Positions 11,250 through 24,268 of a stretch of DNA of 64,000 nt are shown piece by piece; within the stretch, counting starts at the first letter, position 1, and every line of letters begins with the position of its first letter. The notes under the pieces were generated by a model. The model ran no database searches, had not been told where the DNA came from, and saw nothing but the letters and a program-made list of their open reading frames with translations. The translations under genes and the position numbers were made by a program. The stretch comes from Erigeron canadensis (taxonomy: Eukaryota > Streptophyta > Magnoliopsida > Asterales > Asteraceae): positions 14,508,735-14,572,734 of the forward strand of contig NC_057769.1 of the NCBI RefSeq assembly GCF_010389155.1. Reading direction: 5' to 3'.

Positions 11250-12198
11250 TGTTAGGTCGAAATCGACTAAGTATAATTTGTTCAGAAATATTGAAGTTCA
11301 GAGAAAATGCTTATACAGAAATTCTGAGGAGTCTCTCAGAATTAGTTCTCTGAAGCTTTGCTCAGATCAAGATCAACACATCTGAAGACATTCATACTGA
11401 AGTCGAAAACTGAAGACTGAAGAAGAGAAACTTCTGAGAAGCAGAGCTCTGAGAAGATTCTATCTGATTGAAGATCTGAAGTCGCTCAGTGAAAAAGTAT
11501 TTACAACACTTTTTCACTGATTACGAGGAAGTTCTTTTTACAACATTTTAACTGCCTTTACCCGGTTAATAACTTTATACCTGGTATTGTGCTAGTTTTA
11601 GTAAAAGGTTGGGAATAAAGTATGTCAAGTCACATTAAAGAAACTTACATACTTTACCTTAAAGAAACATGTTATGAATTTTTCCTACAAATCCATAAAT
11701 GCACCCAACCATATTTGTACGGCATTTGCCATGTCATCAAGACATGTTTGCGTATAAATATAAGACTTCTCACACATGCAAAAATGCTTGGAACTTTAGC
11801 ATTGCAACGTGTGATATATACTCTAAGTAAACTTACGAGTAATTCCTTGTTGTTTAGATCATTTATATTTCAAGGTTGTTTAGATACTTTCACACTTGTG
11901 ATTATCTTTGTTCCGCAACAAACTTTGTATTTTGTTTATAGAAATAAATAAAAAACATTGAAAAATACATCTCGACTCCTTGCCATAATACTTGTTTATA
12001 TTTAGTATTTATATAGTTTCAAGCACTTGTTTTTATTTATCTTACTTGTTCATATCCATTATCTGGATCGTAATTCTAAACAAGTCTTTATCTAGATTAG
12101 AATTACTTGTCAGTCGGGTTACTTGATATACTTGTTATTATTGTTCTATATTTGTGATATCTTGTTTTCGACTAACATCTTGTGTAGGGGAACTCACA
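11250..12198 (+). repeat. Element A 5' LTR
   Basis: 949 bp, TGTTAGGTC to ACTCACA, paired with 27739-28686. The first 250 bp are rich in inverted TCTGAG/CTCAGA motifs, for example attctgag and ctcagaat separated by six bases near 11318. A TATA box lies at 11753-11760. The downstream part (aaggttgtttagatac, ttccgcaacaa) is shared with the LTRs of element C and the solo LTR at 57370-58348. Confidence 0.95.
11753..11760 (+). promoter_or_regulatory. TATA box of element A 5' LTR
   Basis: TATAAATA about 500 bp into the LTR is conserved in the 3' LTR copy (aataaatataagacttc, about 28243), although that copy has changed to AATAAATA. Confidence 0.5.
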
Positions 12199-12200
12199 TT

Positions 12201-12212
12201 TGGTATCAGAGC
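12201..12212 (+). other. Primer-binding site, element A
   Basis: tggtatcagagc, two bases after the 5' LTR, is a perfect match to the initiator tRNA-Met primer site used by plant copia elements. Confidence 0.95.
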
Positions 12213-12263
12213 CTCCCAGGTTTTTTAATTCATTAAGTTGATATACCTGTTTGATCCTACAAG

Positions 12264-14634
12264 ATGTCTGGCACCGAACAAAACCCAAATGGTAACCCTA
12301 ATGTTAATGTCAACACAAATCCACCACCACCACCACCACTTCAACCTAGCGTCCATGTACACTTTCCAAACAATCCTATTCCCAATTTCAATGGGGATAG
12401 TGATACCTTCATTACATGGAAGGCTTGCATGCTTAAATACATTTCTGGGGTTGAGAGACACTTGACCTTTATTCTCTTAGAAGGACCTTATGTACCCATG
12501 AATGCCTCGACTGTAGTTTTTAATGCCGATGGGACTCCTAGATTATCACCCAAGGAAAAGGATCACTGGTCAGAAGAAGAACATAGATTGGCTGATCTCG
12601 ATTCTAACTTGCAAAATATGATTCTTTTTGCTGTCCCAGAAAGCTTGAAACCCACTCTTGTTTTACTTGATAATTCTAAGTTGATGTGGGAAGAATTAAT
12701 GACTTAGTTTGAGGGTACAAAGGAAACTGTTGTCACAAGAAAAGTTGCTTTGAACAAAAAATATGAAGCTTTCTTTGCATTACCAAATGAAACTTTAACT
12801 CAAACTTACATAAGATTTACAATTTTGGTTAATCAACTAAAAACTCTTGATGTTGAAAAAGATAAGGAAATTTTGTTGGAAAAGTTTTGTGACATACTGC
12901 CTTCTAAATGAGAAAACTTGATCATGGTTTTAAGACAAGGTAAAACCCTTCACAACCACACTCTTGTCTCTTTATATGGTGCTTTTAGATATACTGAGGA
13001 AAATAAAGCTGAGAGAGCTGTGGCTGAGCAAGATGCCAAAAATCATGTCTCTAACAGTTCTGCCTTAGTTCATTATTCTGAACCACAAGACTTTGCCCTA
13101 CTATCTTCTGAGAGTGATCATTCTGACCCAATAAAGAAGATGGTAGCTGAATTAATGAAAACTGGTATTTCTTATTATGCATCACATGAGTCTGATGAGG
13201 ATGATGATGATGATCTTGTTGCAATGATTGCCAAAACTTTCAATCGTTTTAAATTTAAACCTAAAAGAAATGGCGAACAATTTTCTTCAAACAATCCCAT
13301 TGATAAGTCCAACTTAGAATGTTTTAAATGTGGAAAGAAAGGACATTTTATGAAGGAATGCAGATCAAATCAACCCTCCTCATCACAAACTGCCTCTAAC
13401 CATTCTATCTTTCAGAAATTTGATGATGGGTATAAGGCTAAGTACAAGAAGCTGAAAGCCCACATTGCACTCATGGCACAAGATGAATCCAACAAGAATA
13501 GTTGCATGGTTGCAAACTCAGAAAAATGGGAGGATTCTGATGTGTCTTCTGATGATGAAGAAGAAGTAAGGGACATGTGTTTCATGGCTCGTGAAGATCA
13601 AGGTCATGTTGTCAAATCTGATGTAGAATCTGGTCGATGGGTGGATATCATCATGAAGAAGGTTAGTACTTTTTGATTTTGAAAAAGATGAAGAACAAAA
13701 ATTGGACCTTTTAGTTCTTATTGAGGCCGATATTTCTTATGTTGAAACTGTGCGTTCAGAAAGTCTGAAAATGTTTGAAATTAATACTTCTGAACTAAAC
13801 GTCAGTCAGGCAAGGCTGAAAGAACTAAAAGATGTTCAATTGGCTTTAAAAAGTTACCAATCTCTGGTTTCCAAACTTGAATTGGAGAAGGAAGAATTAA
13901 GGATTATTCTGGAAAAAGAACAAAAAATAATCAAATCCTGGATGAAATCACCCTTTCCTGAAGCTGCCATAAAGAAAACTTTTGAAAATCAAAGAATTGC
14001 GTATGGCACTGGTGATCTTCATCTTGCATCTTTTATAATTGAATTAGATGCACTTCCTAAAGAAATGAGACCATAGATTATTTTTAAAGATCTTGGAAAA
14101 ACAAAAGAAGTAACTGAGAAAGCCCAGGAACAACCTGAGGGAAAATCTGAAGCACGTCAGACCAGTGCTTCAGACAAGAAAGCTAAAACCAAGAAGCCTC
14201 CTCCTCAGTCTTCATGCAAGGTTTCTAAAAAACAAAAGAAGAAGAAAAACGTCTCCCCTAATGAGCCCTCTACCTCAGATTCTGGTAGGGCTTATGTGTC
14301 TAATGAAGAATCTGTTTTGTTGAGGATTGAAAGTCAATTTCAAAAGTTGGCTAGACAAGTGCAGAGTTGTAATGCACGCTTAAAAAATGTTGAAAGCACT
14401 CCCATGAATCCTAAACAAAACCTAAAACCTTTTTCAAAGAAAATCAAACAAGTCAAAGAAAAATTTGAGAAGAAAAAGGTTGAGGAACCCATCAAACCAA
14501 CAGTTTTTATCTCATCTGAGATCATGACTGACATCCCCTTTGATCCTTTTGTTCCTTATGTACCAATGAAATCTGAGGCTTCTCAGGGAGAGCCCAGTGG
14601 ACCCATCAAAAGATGGGTTCCCAAGAAGAACTAA
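12264..14634 (+). pseudogene. Element A gag
   Basis: Starts at ATG 12264 (MSGTEQNPNGNP), followed by a proline run, then the gag core (FITWKACMLKYISGVERHL, a HWSEEEHRLADLDSNLQNMI segment) and a complete CCHC knuckle CFKCGKKGHFMKEC at about 13319-13360. In-frame stops: TAG 12705 where a related copy has Gln, and TGA 12909 where it has Trp (SKW). An extra T in a T-run near 13672 shifts the frame, and another TAG lies at 14074. The tail is acidic then lysine-rich, ending RWVPKKN at 14634. It aligns throughout with element C gag (54445-52117, minus). Confidence 0.9.
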
Positions 14635-16766
14635 TCTTTGTGTATGTGCAGGGAGACCGAAAGAAGTATATATGGTATCTGGAGAGTGCTGCTGGCAGAA
14701 CCATGACTGGTAACAAAACCCTGCTGGAGGAATATAGGGTGCGAGAGGGGCCCTGAATAACATTTGGTAATGATGGTAATGGACAGACTGAGGGATATGG
14801 TGTCTTGAACAATGGACAAGTCAAATTTACAAAAGTTGCATATGTGAATTGTTTGGAATATAACCTGATCAGTGTCAGCCAACTTTGTGATGATGGCTTC
14901 AAGGTTTTATTTGATGTATGTCAAGGCACTATATTCAACAGAGATTGGAAGGTAGTATTGGTTGCACTAAGGAAAGGCAAGATTTATGTCATTGATATGG
15001 AAAGTTCACCTAGTGAACAGTGTTTCTATACAAAGGCTGATGAGGACACAAACTGGTTGTGGCACAAGAGATTATCCCATCTGAACTTCAAAAATATAAA
15101 TAAGTTGTCAAGAAAACAACTTGCTGATGGGATATCTCCAATGTCTTTCAACAAAGACAAGCCATGTCTAGGTTGTGAAAAGGGAAAGAAGAAGAGAGCA
15201 TCTTTCAAGACCAAGCAAAATTTCAGTATCACTGAACCACTTCACATGCTTCATATGGATCTCTTTGGTCCTGTGAACGTGCAGACAAGAGCTGGGAAGA
15301 AATACACCCTTGTGGTAGTAGATGAATATTCAAGATAATGTTGGGTGATCTTCCTCAGAACCAAAAGTAAAGCTGCTGCTGAAATTATTGCCCTCATCAA
15401 ACAAATTGAACTCAAGCATAAGCAAAAAGTACGTCAGCTCAGAATTGACAATGGCACTGAATTCAGAAATTCCACACTGGAAACCTTCTGCACTGACACT
15501 GGCATATCTCAGAACTTCTCCTTAGCTCACACTCCAGAACAGAATGGTGTTGTAGAAAGAAAGAATCGTACACTGATAGAAGCTGCCAGAAGTATGTTGA
15601 ATGAATCAGGTCTTCCAAAATGTTCTTGGGCTGAAGCTGTTGCTACTGCTTGCTACACTCAAAACAGATCAATTTATGTCAAGAGACATAAGAAGACTGC
15701 CTATGAAGTACTCAGAAATAGAAATCCTAATATTGGATATTTCCATCTATTTGGATGTCCAGTGTACATTCTGAATGATTCCAGCAAGTTGGGCAAGTTT
15801 GATGCCAAGGCTGATGAAGGTTACTTCTTAGGATATTCAACAATTCGCAAAGCCTTTAGAGTCTATAACAAAAGACTTGAAAAGGTTGATGAGTCAATTC
15901 ATGTTACCTTTGGCAAATCAAATTTTGCAATCTTTAATAAACCAATTTCTGAACCACCCATAGAAAGTTTTATCAGTTTTGGTGATTCTGATCATAATGA
16001 TCAATCTGATCAGTCACCTAAACGTGTTTCTGATCATCTCAGTTCAGAACCAGAAAATATTCAGCAAAGCAACATTCCATTTTATCCTTCAGTCACTTTC
16101 AAATTACATGCTGAAATGACTATTGGATCAGATGTGCGTGCTGCTACTCCTCAGATATCAGTCTCCACTGAAGTACCTCAAAATGAAGAATTTCATGATG
16201 CAAATCGTGATTTACAAGATGATGAAAATGATGAGACTGAAGTAGTCTTTTCTGAAACATCTCCTGAAGTAAGCCAGAGGAGTTCTTGCACTGATATCAT
16301 TGTGCATCCTGGTCATTACTCTAAGTGGACTCGATCACATCCAAATGGTCAAGTGATTGGAGATCTAAGTAGAGGGGTTCAAACCAGAAGAGCCACAACC
16401 GATCAATGCTTAAATGTCAGCTTCTTATCACTGATAGAACCGAAGAAGATTGACAAGGCTATGAAAGATCCAAGTTGGGTTGAAGCCATGCAAGAAGAGC
16501 TGAACCAATTTGAAAGGAACAATGTATGGGAACTTATTCCATGTCCCAGCAATCTGAAGAAAGAACCAATTGGGACAAGATGGGTCTTTCGAAACAAAGT
16601 GGATGAAGATGGGCATGTAATTAGAAACAAGGCAAGACTAGTTGCAAAGGGCTATGCTCAAGAAGAAGGGGTTGATTTTGATGAGACTTTTGCACCAGTT
16701 GCTAGACTAGAAGCTATCAGAATATTCTTAGCTTTTGCAGCTCATCATGATGTCAAAGTCTATTAG
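14635..16766 (+). pseudogene. Element A protease and integrase
   Basis: The protease region reads WYLESAAGRTMTG near 14668-14710: the catalytic Asp of the copia motif (DSG) is Glu here, and SA replaces SG. TGA at 14758 follows. The pre-integrase zinc domain has HKRLSHLNF (about 15063) and CLGCEKGK (about 15166). The integrase catalytic triad is visible: Asp in HMDLFGP (15258-15260), Asp in RIDNGTEF (15447-15449) and Glu in [10 protein letters not shown] (about 15554). TAA at 15336 interrupts between the first two, in DEYSR. The integrase C-terminal region and a low-complexity linker lead into the start of RT (about 16480). The ORF ends with TAG at 16764, just before [10 protein letters not shown]. 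Confidence 0.92.
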
Positions 16767-17970
16767 ATGGATGTTAAAAGTGCATTTCTGAATGGAGAAT
16801 TGGAAGAAGTCGTGTATGTTTATCAACCACCAGGATTTGAAAGCAAAGAAAAACCTCACTGGGTGTATAGGTTGAACAAAGCTTTATATGGTTTGAGACA
16901 AGCACCTAGAGCCTGGTATGATACTCTAACTCGACATCTTTTAGATAATCGTTTTAAACAGGGTGCAATAGATAACACTTTATTCATCTTGCATGAGAAA
17001 GGTGATATCTTACTTGTACAAGTTTATGTTGATGATATTGTGTTTGGGTCTACAAATAAAATATTGTGTGACAAGTTTTCTAACATCATGTCTTCTGAGT
17101 ATGAAATGAGTATGCTGGGTGAATTGACATATTTCTTGGGTCTTCAAGTAAAACAAACCAAAGATGGTATTTTTATAAATCAAGAAAAATATGTCAGAGA
17201 TTTAATAAAGAAATATCAATTTGATTCTGTTTCATCCAAAGATACTTCAATTTTCGTACCATTAACTTTGGACTCAGATCCAAATGGAAAACTTGTTGAT
17301 CCCACAAAATATCGTGGTATGGTGGGATCACTTATGTACTTAACTGCAAGTAGACCAGACATAATATTTGCAACATGCCTTTGTGCAAGATTTCAATCTG
17401 ATCCTAGGGAAGCACATCAGAATACTGTGAAAAGTATTTTTCAAATACCTTAAAGGTGTTCCCAGACTAGGTCTTTGGTATCCCAAAGGCTCAAGTCTAG
17501 ATCTCATGGGCTATTCGGATTCTGATCATGCAGGTTGTAAGATAGATAGGAAAAGTACCACAGGTGGTTGTCATTTCCTTGGTGGCAAATTAGTTAGCTG
17601 GACGAGCAAGAAGCAGACTGTAGTTTCATTATCCACAGCTGAGGCTGAATACATTTCTGCAGCAAATTGTTGTGCTCAGATTTTATGGATGAAGAACCAA
17701 TTAACTGATTATGGTGTTAAGTATACCAGAACTCCAATCTTTTGTGATAACACAAGTGCCATCGCAATATCTCATAATCCTGTCATGCACTCCAAAACCA
17801 AGCATATTGACCTCGAGTATCATTTCATTTGTGATCATATTATAAAAGGTGATATTGAAATTCATTTCATCCCCACTGATAAACAACTAGCTGATGTTTT
17901 CATAAAACCTTTGGATGTCAAAACTTTTAAACATCTTATCAGCGAGTTAGGAATGCTAATACCTGTGTAG
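16767..17970 (+). pseudogene. Element A reverse transcriptase and RNase H
   Basis: RT copies the element RNA and RNase H removes it. [34 protein letters not shown] and the catalytic YVDD box (17025-17036) are intact. An extra T in a T-run near 17438 shifts the frame by one just before the RT-RNase H linker (KYLKG). RNase H resumes in the other frame at about 17506 with YSDSDHAGCKIDRKSTTGG and STAEAEY, and ends at TAG 17968-17970 (GMLIPV). The preceding in-frame TAG (16764) separates it from integrase. Confidence 0.93.
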
Positions 17971-18645
17971 CATCTCAGGGGGAATTGACAAAAAATATTT
18001 TGGCAAGAAAAGGAAACTTTTCGCTGAGGGGGAATTTTTGCCTCAGAAAATATTCTGTCTGAAATGGTTCAGAATTTGAGAGACTTCAGAATTTATTAAA
18101 ATGAGATGATTCAGATTGCACTCCCTGACCATCCTCAAAATTTATTGAGTCAACATCTGAAGTCACTCAAAACCTTTTATTATTTAAAAGATACTTCATT
18201 GGTGAGTGGACACGTGATTTTACTGTACAAAGATACTTTTTTGCTGACGTGTCACACAAGTTGCGCCGTAAAGAAAAATGATCATTGTTTTTGCATTAAA
18301 AATGGTTGAATACTTTTGGAAAATGTGGGTTATGGCCGTTATTGCTTTAAATGCGGACGTGTAACCAAAATTATTTCGGATTTCAAACCCAATCAAAATT
18401 ACTTTTTATTAAAATATCATTATATTTTATCTGGGTTGAAGTTTAAAATTCTTTTTATTTACTTTCCTTGGAAATCCTTTCGTATTTCCTTTTGAAGATA
18501 TAAATACCTTTTCCAAAATCATTCCTTCGTTTACTTCATTTTTCATTTACTCCCCAATCGTACATTCTCTCTCGATCTCTCTTCCTTCAAATATCTCAAA
18601 CCCTAAATCACACTTTCTTTTTCATCTTCATCAAATCACATCAAA
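17971..18645 (+). other. Element A pol-env spacer with repeated polypurine tracts
   Basis: Non-coding stretch of about 675 bp. Two internal polypurine tracts, cagggggaatt (about 17977) and tgagggggaattt (about 18025), repeat the motif that also precedes the 3' LTR (27724-27738). Several TCAGA/TCTGA inverted words follow (about 18046-18160), echoing the LTR motif. A CT-rich leader just before the env-like ORF (about 18540-18610) may be a transcript 5' region, but I see no certain promoter. Confidence 0.65.
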
Positions 18646-19169
18646 AGGCAAAACAACCATCCCAAGCAAAATCTCTCATTACTTTTGAATATAATCCTCC
18701 AAAGCCTGCAGTCAAGGCTAGTTCAAATTGGCCAGAGAAGTTTGAAGCCAAGGCCATTCGATTCAACATGAACAATTTTAAAGCTACCTTTAATGCCAAA
18801 AAGAAAACTCTCATGGGTCGAATTAATAAATTTATTGAGGAATGTCCTCTTTCTTTTGCCTTGACTGTAGACCCAGAGATTCTTTTTCATAGATATCTTT
18901 TAGAATTTTGGTACATCGCCGAAGTGAGCAAGGATGATAAATCCATTGCCTTCACTCTCAAAGATGGCACGAAGAAATGTGTCATCACTTTGGATGGATT
19001 CAGAGAGGCCCTCCATCTGAATTATTTGCAAGAACCTGCTGCCTTTGCAAAAAGGTTAAAAGGTGTAAACTTTAGAGAAGTGTTGGTGGAGAAGGGGCAT
19101 GATAACATGGTGGATGGTGATGGTAATTTGAAAACCTCGGGGCACATTTTTATTTTGGGGTTTAGAAAC

Positions 19170-20726
19170 TGATGGTGGTTTTTTTTATTCTTGTCTTTAA
19201 ATTTATGTTGTACAAGTAACTATCTACACACTTTAACGAGTAAAGAACCCGGTCAATGCAATATAGCCTAGTGGTAAGTTACAGGATCCTTCGCAGGGAC
19301 GCGTTGCGTTACCTAATCTAGTAGTACGTGTAATTCTAGTTTATTTGGGGGTTTGTCACTAACTCCTAATAAACTAATACTTTTGACAGTAAAATAAATA
19401 AAATCTAACCACGCGCTTTGCAGCGAGAGGCTAATCTGAAAATAGTTTGGAAAAAGCAGATAACAGTTTTTAAATTAAAATACTTGTTTGGCATCTCCGA
19501 TCTCATGGTACGACCAAATACTATCTTACTGGTTAGTTAGCCTATTGGAAACTTAATCACAGTTCAGATTCTCGTTAGATTCACTTTATCTAGTTAGTAG
19601 TGCTGTCGCTAGACTCACACTACCCATTAAAACAAATTCTCGCTAGATTCATTGTTTTAAGCATTATGACCTAAAGTTTGTGTTACTAATTCATCTTTTA
19701 ATTACCTGGCTCTTAAGCCATGACGAGATATAATTCCCTCCGGTGACCACAGTGCTCGTTTCCAAATCAAAGGATCGCGTCTGGTATTGTTAAGCTTCAT
19801 GTTCAATTCATCCTAGTTACTCATGATTCTGGATCCTTCGGTTTCAAGTGAATCACTTTTTACTTCTAGTTATAGACCGACTAGTTGTTTTCTGTCCTAG
19901 CATGTTAGTCCTAGTGCATGATCATAGACAACCATTAGAATTAAACTAATATGTTCAGATATAAAACAAATAGCAACATGAATTACTAATAAACATGGAT
20001 CTACGATAAACAGTAAAGCACACTCCAACAGAATCTAAACAAACACAATAAAACAATAAGTGTCTACATGATCACATTGATCCAAACAAGTATTCAGCCT
20101 ACTAGCCTAGCATTATTAAAGGTATAACAAAGTCTGAGAAGATAAAAGACAGTTCAATAACAAAGAGTAAATAAAGATGAAAGATCTAGACCAAGAGTGA
20201 AGATCGGAAGGTGTTTAGATGCTCCAAAACCTTCTTGGAATCTGCAATTTCGATCTAGGGTTATTCATGGGCGGCTAGGGCTGCTGAATCGGCTCTCTTT
20301 TAGGGTTTTGAGGGTTAGTTCGACTTAAATAGGTGTTAAAGTCTGTTTCAGATCTGGGCCGACCAGCGGTGCTGGTGGGCAGACCAGCCGCGCTGGTCCT
20401 GGGCTTCCTTGGGCTAGCGGCGCTGGTTGGTTGAGGATCGGACGCTGGTGAGTACCAACGGCGCTGGTTAGGTGGGCAGTGACCGCTGGTGGCTGTTGTC
20501 TTGCACTTATGTCTTCGTTTGGCTCCCGAACCACTTCCTTGTGTCTTGTAACTTCATAGGCTTCCTTCTTGAGTCACATGATGTCATTTACCCTCTCTCG
20601 CATCTTCTGGGAACCTGCATAATCACATCATTCATTAAGTACCAATAGTTCCAGAATAATAACTCATTTAAGCATAGAAATGAAGCGTTTCTTTAGGGGT
20701 TTTTATCACAAAATGGACGCTCATCA
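19170..20726 (-). mobile_element. Solo LTR (1.56 kb) inside the env-like ORF of A
   Basis: Begins tgatggtgg and ends gctcatca, and is flanked by the 5-bp duplication gaaac (19165-19169 and 20727-20731). Removing it restores the reading frame of the env-like ORF, which confirms the boundaries. It has no coding content, primer site or polypurine tract inside, so it is best read as a solo LTR left by recombination. It shares its TGATG...CATCA ends and a palindrome cluster with the element at 6312-7817. The long LTR suggests a Ty3/gypsy element, but that is a guess. Confidence 0.85.
20362..20490. repeat. ACCAGCGGCGCTGGT palindrome cluster
   Basis: Six near-palindromic 9-15-mers lie within 130 bp, at 20362-20376, 20383-20397, 20414-20427, 20441-20449, 20454-20468 and about 20481-20490. 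The surrounding LTR is AT-rich, so the block stands out by base composition. An equivalent cluster occurs at 7507-7594 in the related solo LTR. Confidence 0.75.
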
Positions 20727-21351
20727 GAAACTGTTGGAGATTTTTCTGGACTCACATAGTTGAGTGCCTAGGTGGAAATTATGGTGGGTTGGACCAGATC
20801 TCACTGATCCACGTGGAGATGGGTTATTATTTATGGAATGGGATAAATGTGGACTATGCTGAGATGCTTTTCTCTCAGCTGATGGCTAAATCAAAAGGAA
20901 AAAGAAGTCCACATATCTCATTTCCCAGATTTCTGAGCGTCTGTTTCATGCATATTCTGGGAGACGCTTACTCTAAAGGGGTACCTTAGCAGTCAACCAC
21001 AAAGTTCTGCAAGGATCTATCAAGGCTTTCTACATCTGATCCAGAACCTGAACTTTCTGCTGCCGCGCCATGGCTCAGGTAATTTCTAAAACTAACACAG
21101 CACTACCAGCTGGCTCAGAAAGATCACTGGGCGGGTCGCAAAAGAATGCGAGACCCACCGGTGCATCTAGTGACAAATTATTGAGGTTGTTCAAACCCAA
21201 AACAACCTAAACCTCCCAATCACAAGATCCCCCATCCGATGACCAACCTGAGGATCTTCCAAAAGATCCCTCAGGATCTCCAAAGGACTTATTAAAACGT
21301 CATAAATTTAAGAAGTCCTCATAGCCCAAGGACATTAGCACCGAAGCACAC

Positions 21352-21672
21352 TGTTAGAAATCCAAAAATAGTGATACATTGTATTTTAAGCTATGGACTT
21401 ACTTGTTGTTAAGTCATGAGTTGATAATTTCTAAGGTTGAGGGGCTAATAGTGTTAATTAGCATAGTTAGATAGTTTAGACTATAAATAGCCCTCAATTC
21501 CTTAGAAATTATAACTTGACATATTAACAACACATTCTATATACCATTACACCTGAATATCACACTCTTGATTCCAATTCTCTCTCAATACACACACAAA
21601 CACCAAGAACACACACACTAACCAAACACCATTATTGATGTGAATTCGGTTGATAAAATCGTGTTGATTACA
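21352..21672 (+). mobile_element. Solo LTR E (321 bp), element B-like
   Basis: Begins TGTTAGAAAT and ends TTGATTACA, flanked by cacac (21347-21351 and 21673-21677). Both ends resemble the LTR of element B (TGTTAGAAAT...CATTACA), and a TATAAATAG box at about 21482-21490 followed by a CA-rich tail repeats the layout of the B LTR. There is no internal region, so it is a solo LTR. It interrupts the same env-like ORF of A 625 bp downstream of the previous insertion. Confidence 0.82.
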
Positions 21673-21727
21673 CACACCCTTTTGGTACCTCCCAAAAGGA
21701 ACCAGAAGAATCGAGTCAAAGGGAAAA

Positions 21728-22193
21728 CGAAAGTCCCTTAGACACCGGATCTACGAGATTAGATAACTAATGTTTGAGTGCGGAAAATCTCGAACACTAG
21801 CAATCAACAATATTCGGTAAGCCGAATACACGAACAACGAATAGTACACGAATGAAATAACGAAACCTTGTATTAATTCGGTAATAACGATTACAATTAA
21901 TACACGAGCTCACAAAATACCGAAACACGAACTAGGGAGATTCCCTTTAAACATAAGGTTTAATCTCCTATTTATACTAATCTGGACCGAAACTTATTCT
22001 CAAGACCAAAGCCCGAACCAATTCGGCCCAATGAGGTCTAGCTAGACCTCCAAGACCGGTTTAGTTACCGTTTCGATTAACTTGGTCGTTTATGACCTTA
22101 TTACATACAAAATAAAACGTTTAACTAATTACATATACAAATGACTCAAGATAAACTTCTATAATGATGTTGTCACCCGGAAATGCACCAACA
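21728..22193 (-). repeat. Element D 3' LTR
   Basis: 466 bp; matches 24269-24739 apart from scattered changes and a 5-bp indel (ctaat). It contains a minus-strand TATAAATAGG box (plus 21967-21976) and an 18-bp perfect palindrome, gaggtctagctagacctc, at 22033-22050. Confidence 0.92.
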
Positions 22194-24268
22194 GACTCCC
22201 CCTTGACATCAGCATTTAGAAGTTTTCATCGATCTTCAGAGTCTTCAGTTGTAATACATAAGCAATAGTAACAAAAATGCACAAACAGACACCCTTTGAC
22301 TATTGCCACCAATTCTGACAATCATTAGTTAAAAAATCTGCATCAACAGACTTCCATTTAACCAATGATATCAGGTCTTCTTTTGGTAAGACTTGATCTT
22401 CATGCGCTGCACACTAATCTTTAAACTGCAAAATCTCTGTATCCTTCTGACAGCTAACAAATCGAATACACAGATTGTAATTCTCCCCCTCAACATTATC
22501 CTTCTCCAAATTAAGCTCTAAGCAATATTATCATGCCAAACATCATAACTTCAAAGTAATCGATAAATCATTGCTTCCAAGCAATCCAGATTTCATCGAT
22601 TCCCCAAGTAATAACAAATATCATGCAAGACAACATAGCTAAATCCATTTGATCTTCAAGCTTAACCGACATATGACAGAGAATTTGAATCTCCAACAAT
22701 CAGTATTGAATTTAATCAGCTCCCCCAAAGATAAGAAATTATGTAACTTGAATTTTAGATATGCAACACTCACAAGATCCATGTCTTTAACCAATCGTGT
22801 CTGACGTTGTCTTGTAACTTCACAAATCCACCAATCACCTGACGTCTTTTGTACCAAATCTCCCCCTCAAGGTAAGCATCTCCAAAATACATAGAGAACC
22901 ACTTAATCTGCAACCCTTTCACTAGTTACCGGATTAATTATCTCTACATCATTGGCATAAAATTAAGGTTTGATCATCAACTACTTGAGTACAAATGATT
23001 AATTTCATCCCAAAAGCTCTAAGACAAAATCCCAAACACATGCTCAACAAAGATCATCTACAGTTTAATCGACTTTCAACCCTAGTCTTCAATCTTCATC
23101 TGATTCATCTAAATCACCTAATTTATAATCAGGCGCCTTTGATCCAAAAATTAGGTCAGACACATGTCACATGGATTCAAAACCAGAAAGATACCATGAT
23201 TGAACTCTGTCAAAACTTAATGATCTTCTTTGTTTCAAGTAACCAGAATTTTGTATAGAAAACATGGAAGATTATAAATTTTTATCCCCCCATTTTCTCT
23301 ACAAAATTCTTAAAACAACCAGTATGTTTGTTTTTGGTTTCAGCTAATCTCTCATTCTTATCTTCCTCCCACGGTTGTTCACATATGTAATCAAGAGGTA
23401 ACCCAGTAACTCCTTGTCTGAACAACCTTTTTGGCCTGATCTTGAATTTTCCCTAAGATTTCCCAGAATCTTCTATAGAAGATAGACCTCGAGCCATCAA
23501 TGTTTCAAAAGGATAAGTAAAGAACCTAAACTCGACCAAGCTTACAAGTCCCAAACTCGAATACGGAATTTCAACCAAAACTCAAATGAGTTTTCAAGTT
23601 CAAAACTCAAACAAGTTAGACCTAAGCTTAACCAAGATTACAAGTTCCTCAGTTCAAGGATAAGTTCGGAACCTAACGATTGTTCAAAGTCTACAAGTCC
23701 AAAACTCGAAAGACACATTTCGAACCTTAACTCAAGTGAGTTTATGAGTTCAAAAAATAGTCGGAGAATTTCAGACCTAAACTTGAGAAAAAGAAAAAAA
23801 ATTTGTTACCCAATGAAACCGAACTAGACCTTGGTCTAGCTAGATCTTGTACGAGCTAGACCTTGATCGAGCTAGACCTTGGTCTAGCTAGGCCTTTGTC
23901 GAACATACCACAAAAACCGAAACACAAAGTTCAAGTCGCAAGGATGTGTCAACACGTTGTAAGAACTTAAGATTGTTCAAGTATGTAAGTTCAAAATTCG
24001 AAAGACGAAGCTTCAAATCCGAACTCAAGAAAGATTCGAATTCAAAAACCGCGTCTAAGAGTTTCAAAACTTTTACCTTAAACCAAACCTTCGAAAACCT
24101 TACAAATGAGTCGATTGGTTTTTATAGGACAAGGAACCGAAAGGAAGTTTACTTGATCGGCAAGAAGGTCGAGCTAGAACTTGGTCGAACTTGAGTTTAA
24201 ACGAGCGGCTCACAATTGTTGAAATTCTAACCCCGAACCAATACACGATCCAAAGCTCTAATACCAAT
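22194..24268 (-). other. Element D internal region, non-coding
   Basis: No frame longer than about 90 codons and no retroelement motif. Read on the minus strand it has at least five G-rich polypurine tracts (plus: 22196-22202, 22485-22489, 22722-22726, 22861-22866, 23285-23291), as in Sireviruses. At 23820-23910 a cluster of agctagacc/ggtctagct words repeats the LTR palindrome. The minus-strand primer-like site tggtattagagc lies next to the right LTR and differs from the usual site by one base (T for C). Confidence 0.75.

Noticed and set aside
12225..12465. Overlapping ORFs with poly-His or poly-Trp runs
   Set aside because: They are other-frame readings of the Pro-rich start of element A gag (CCA codons).
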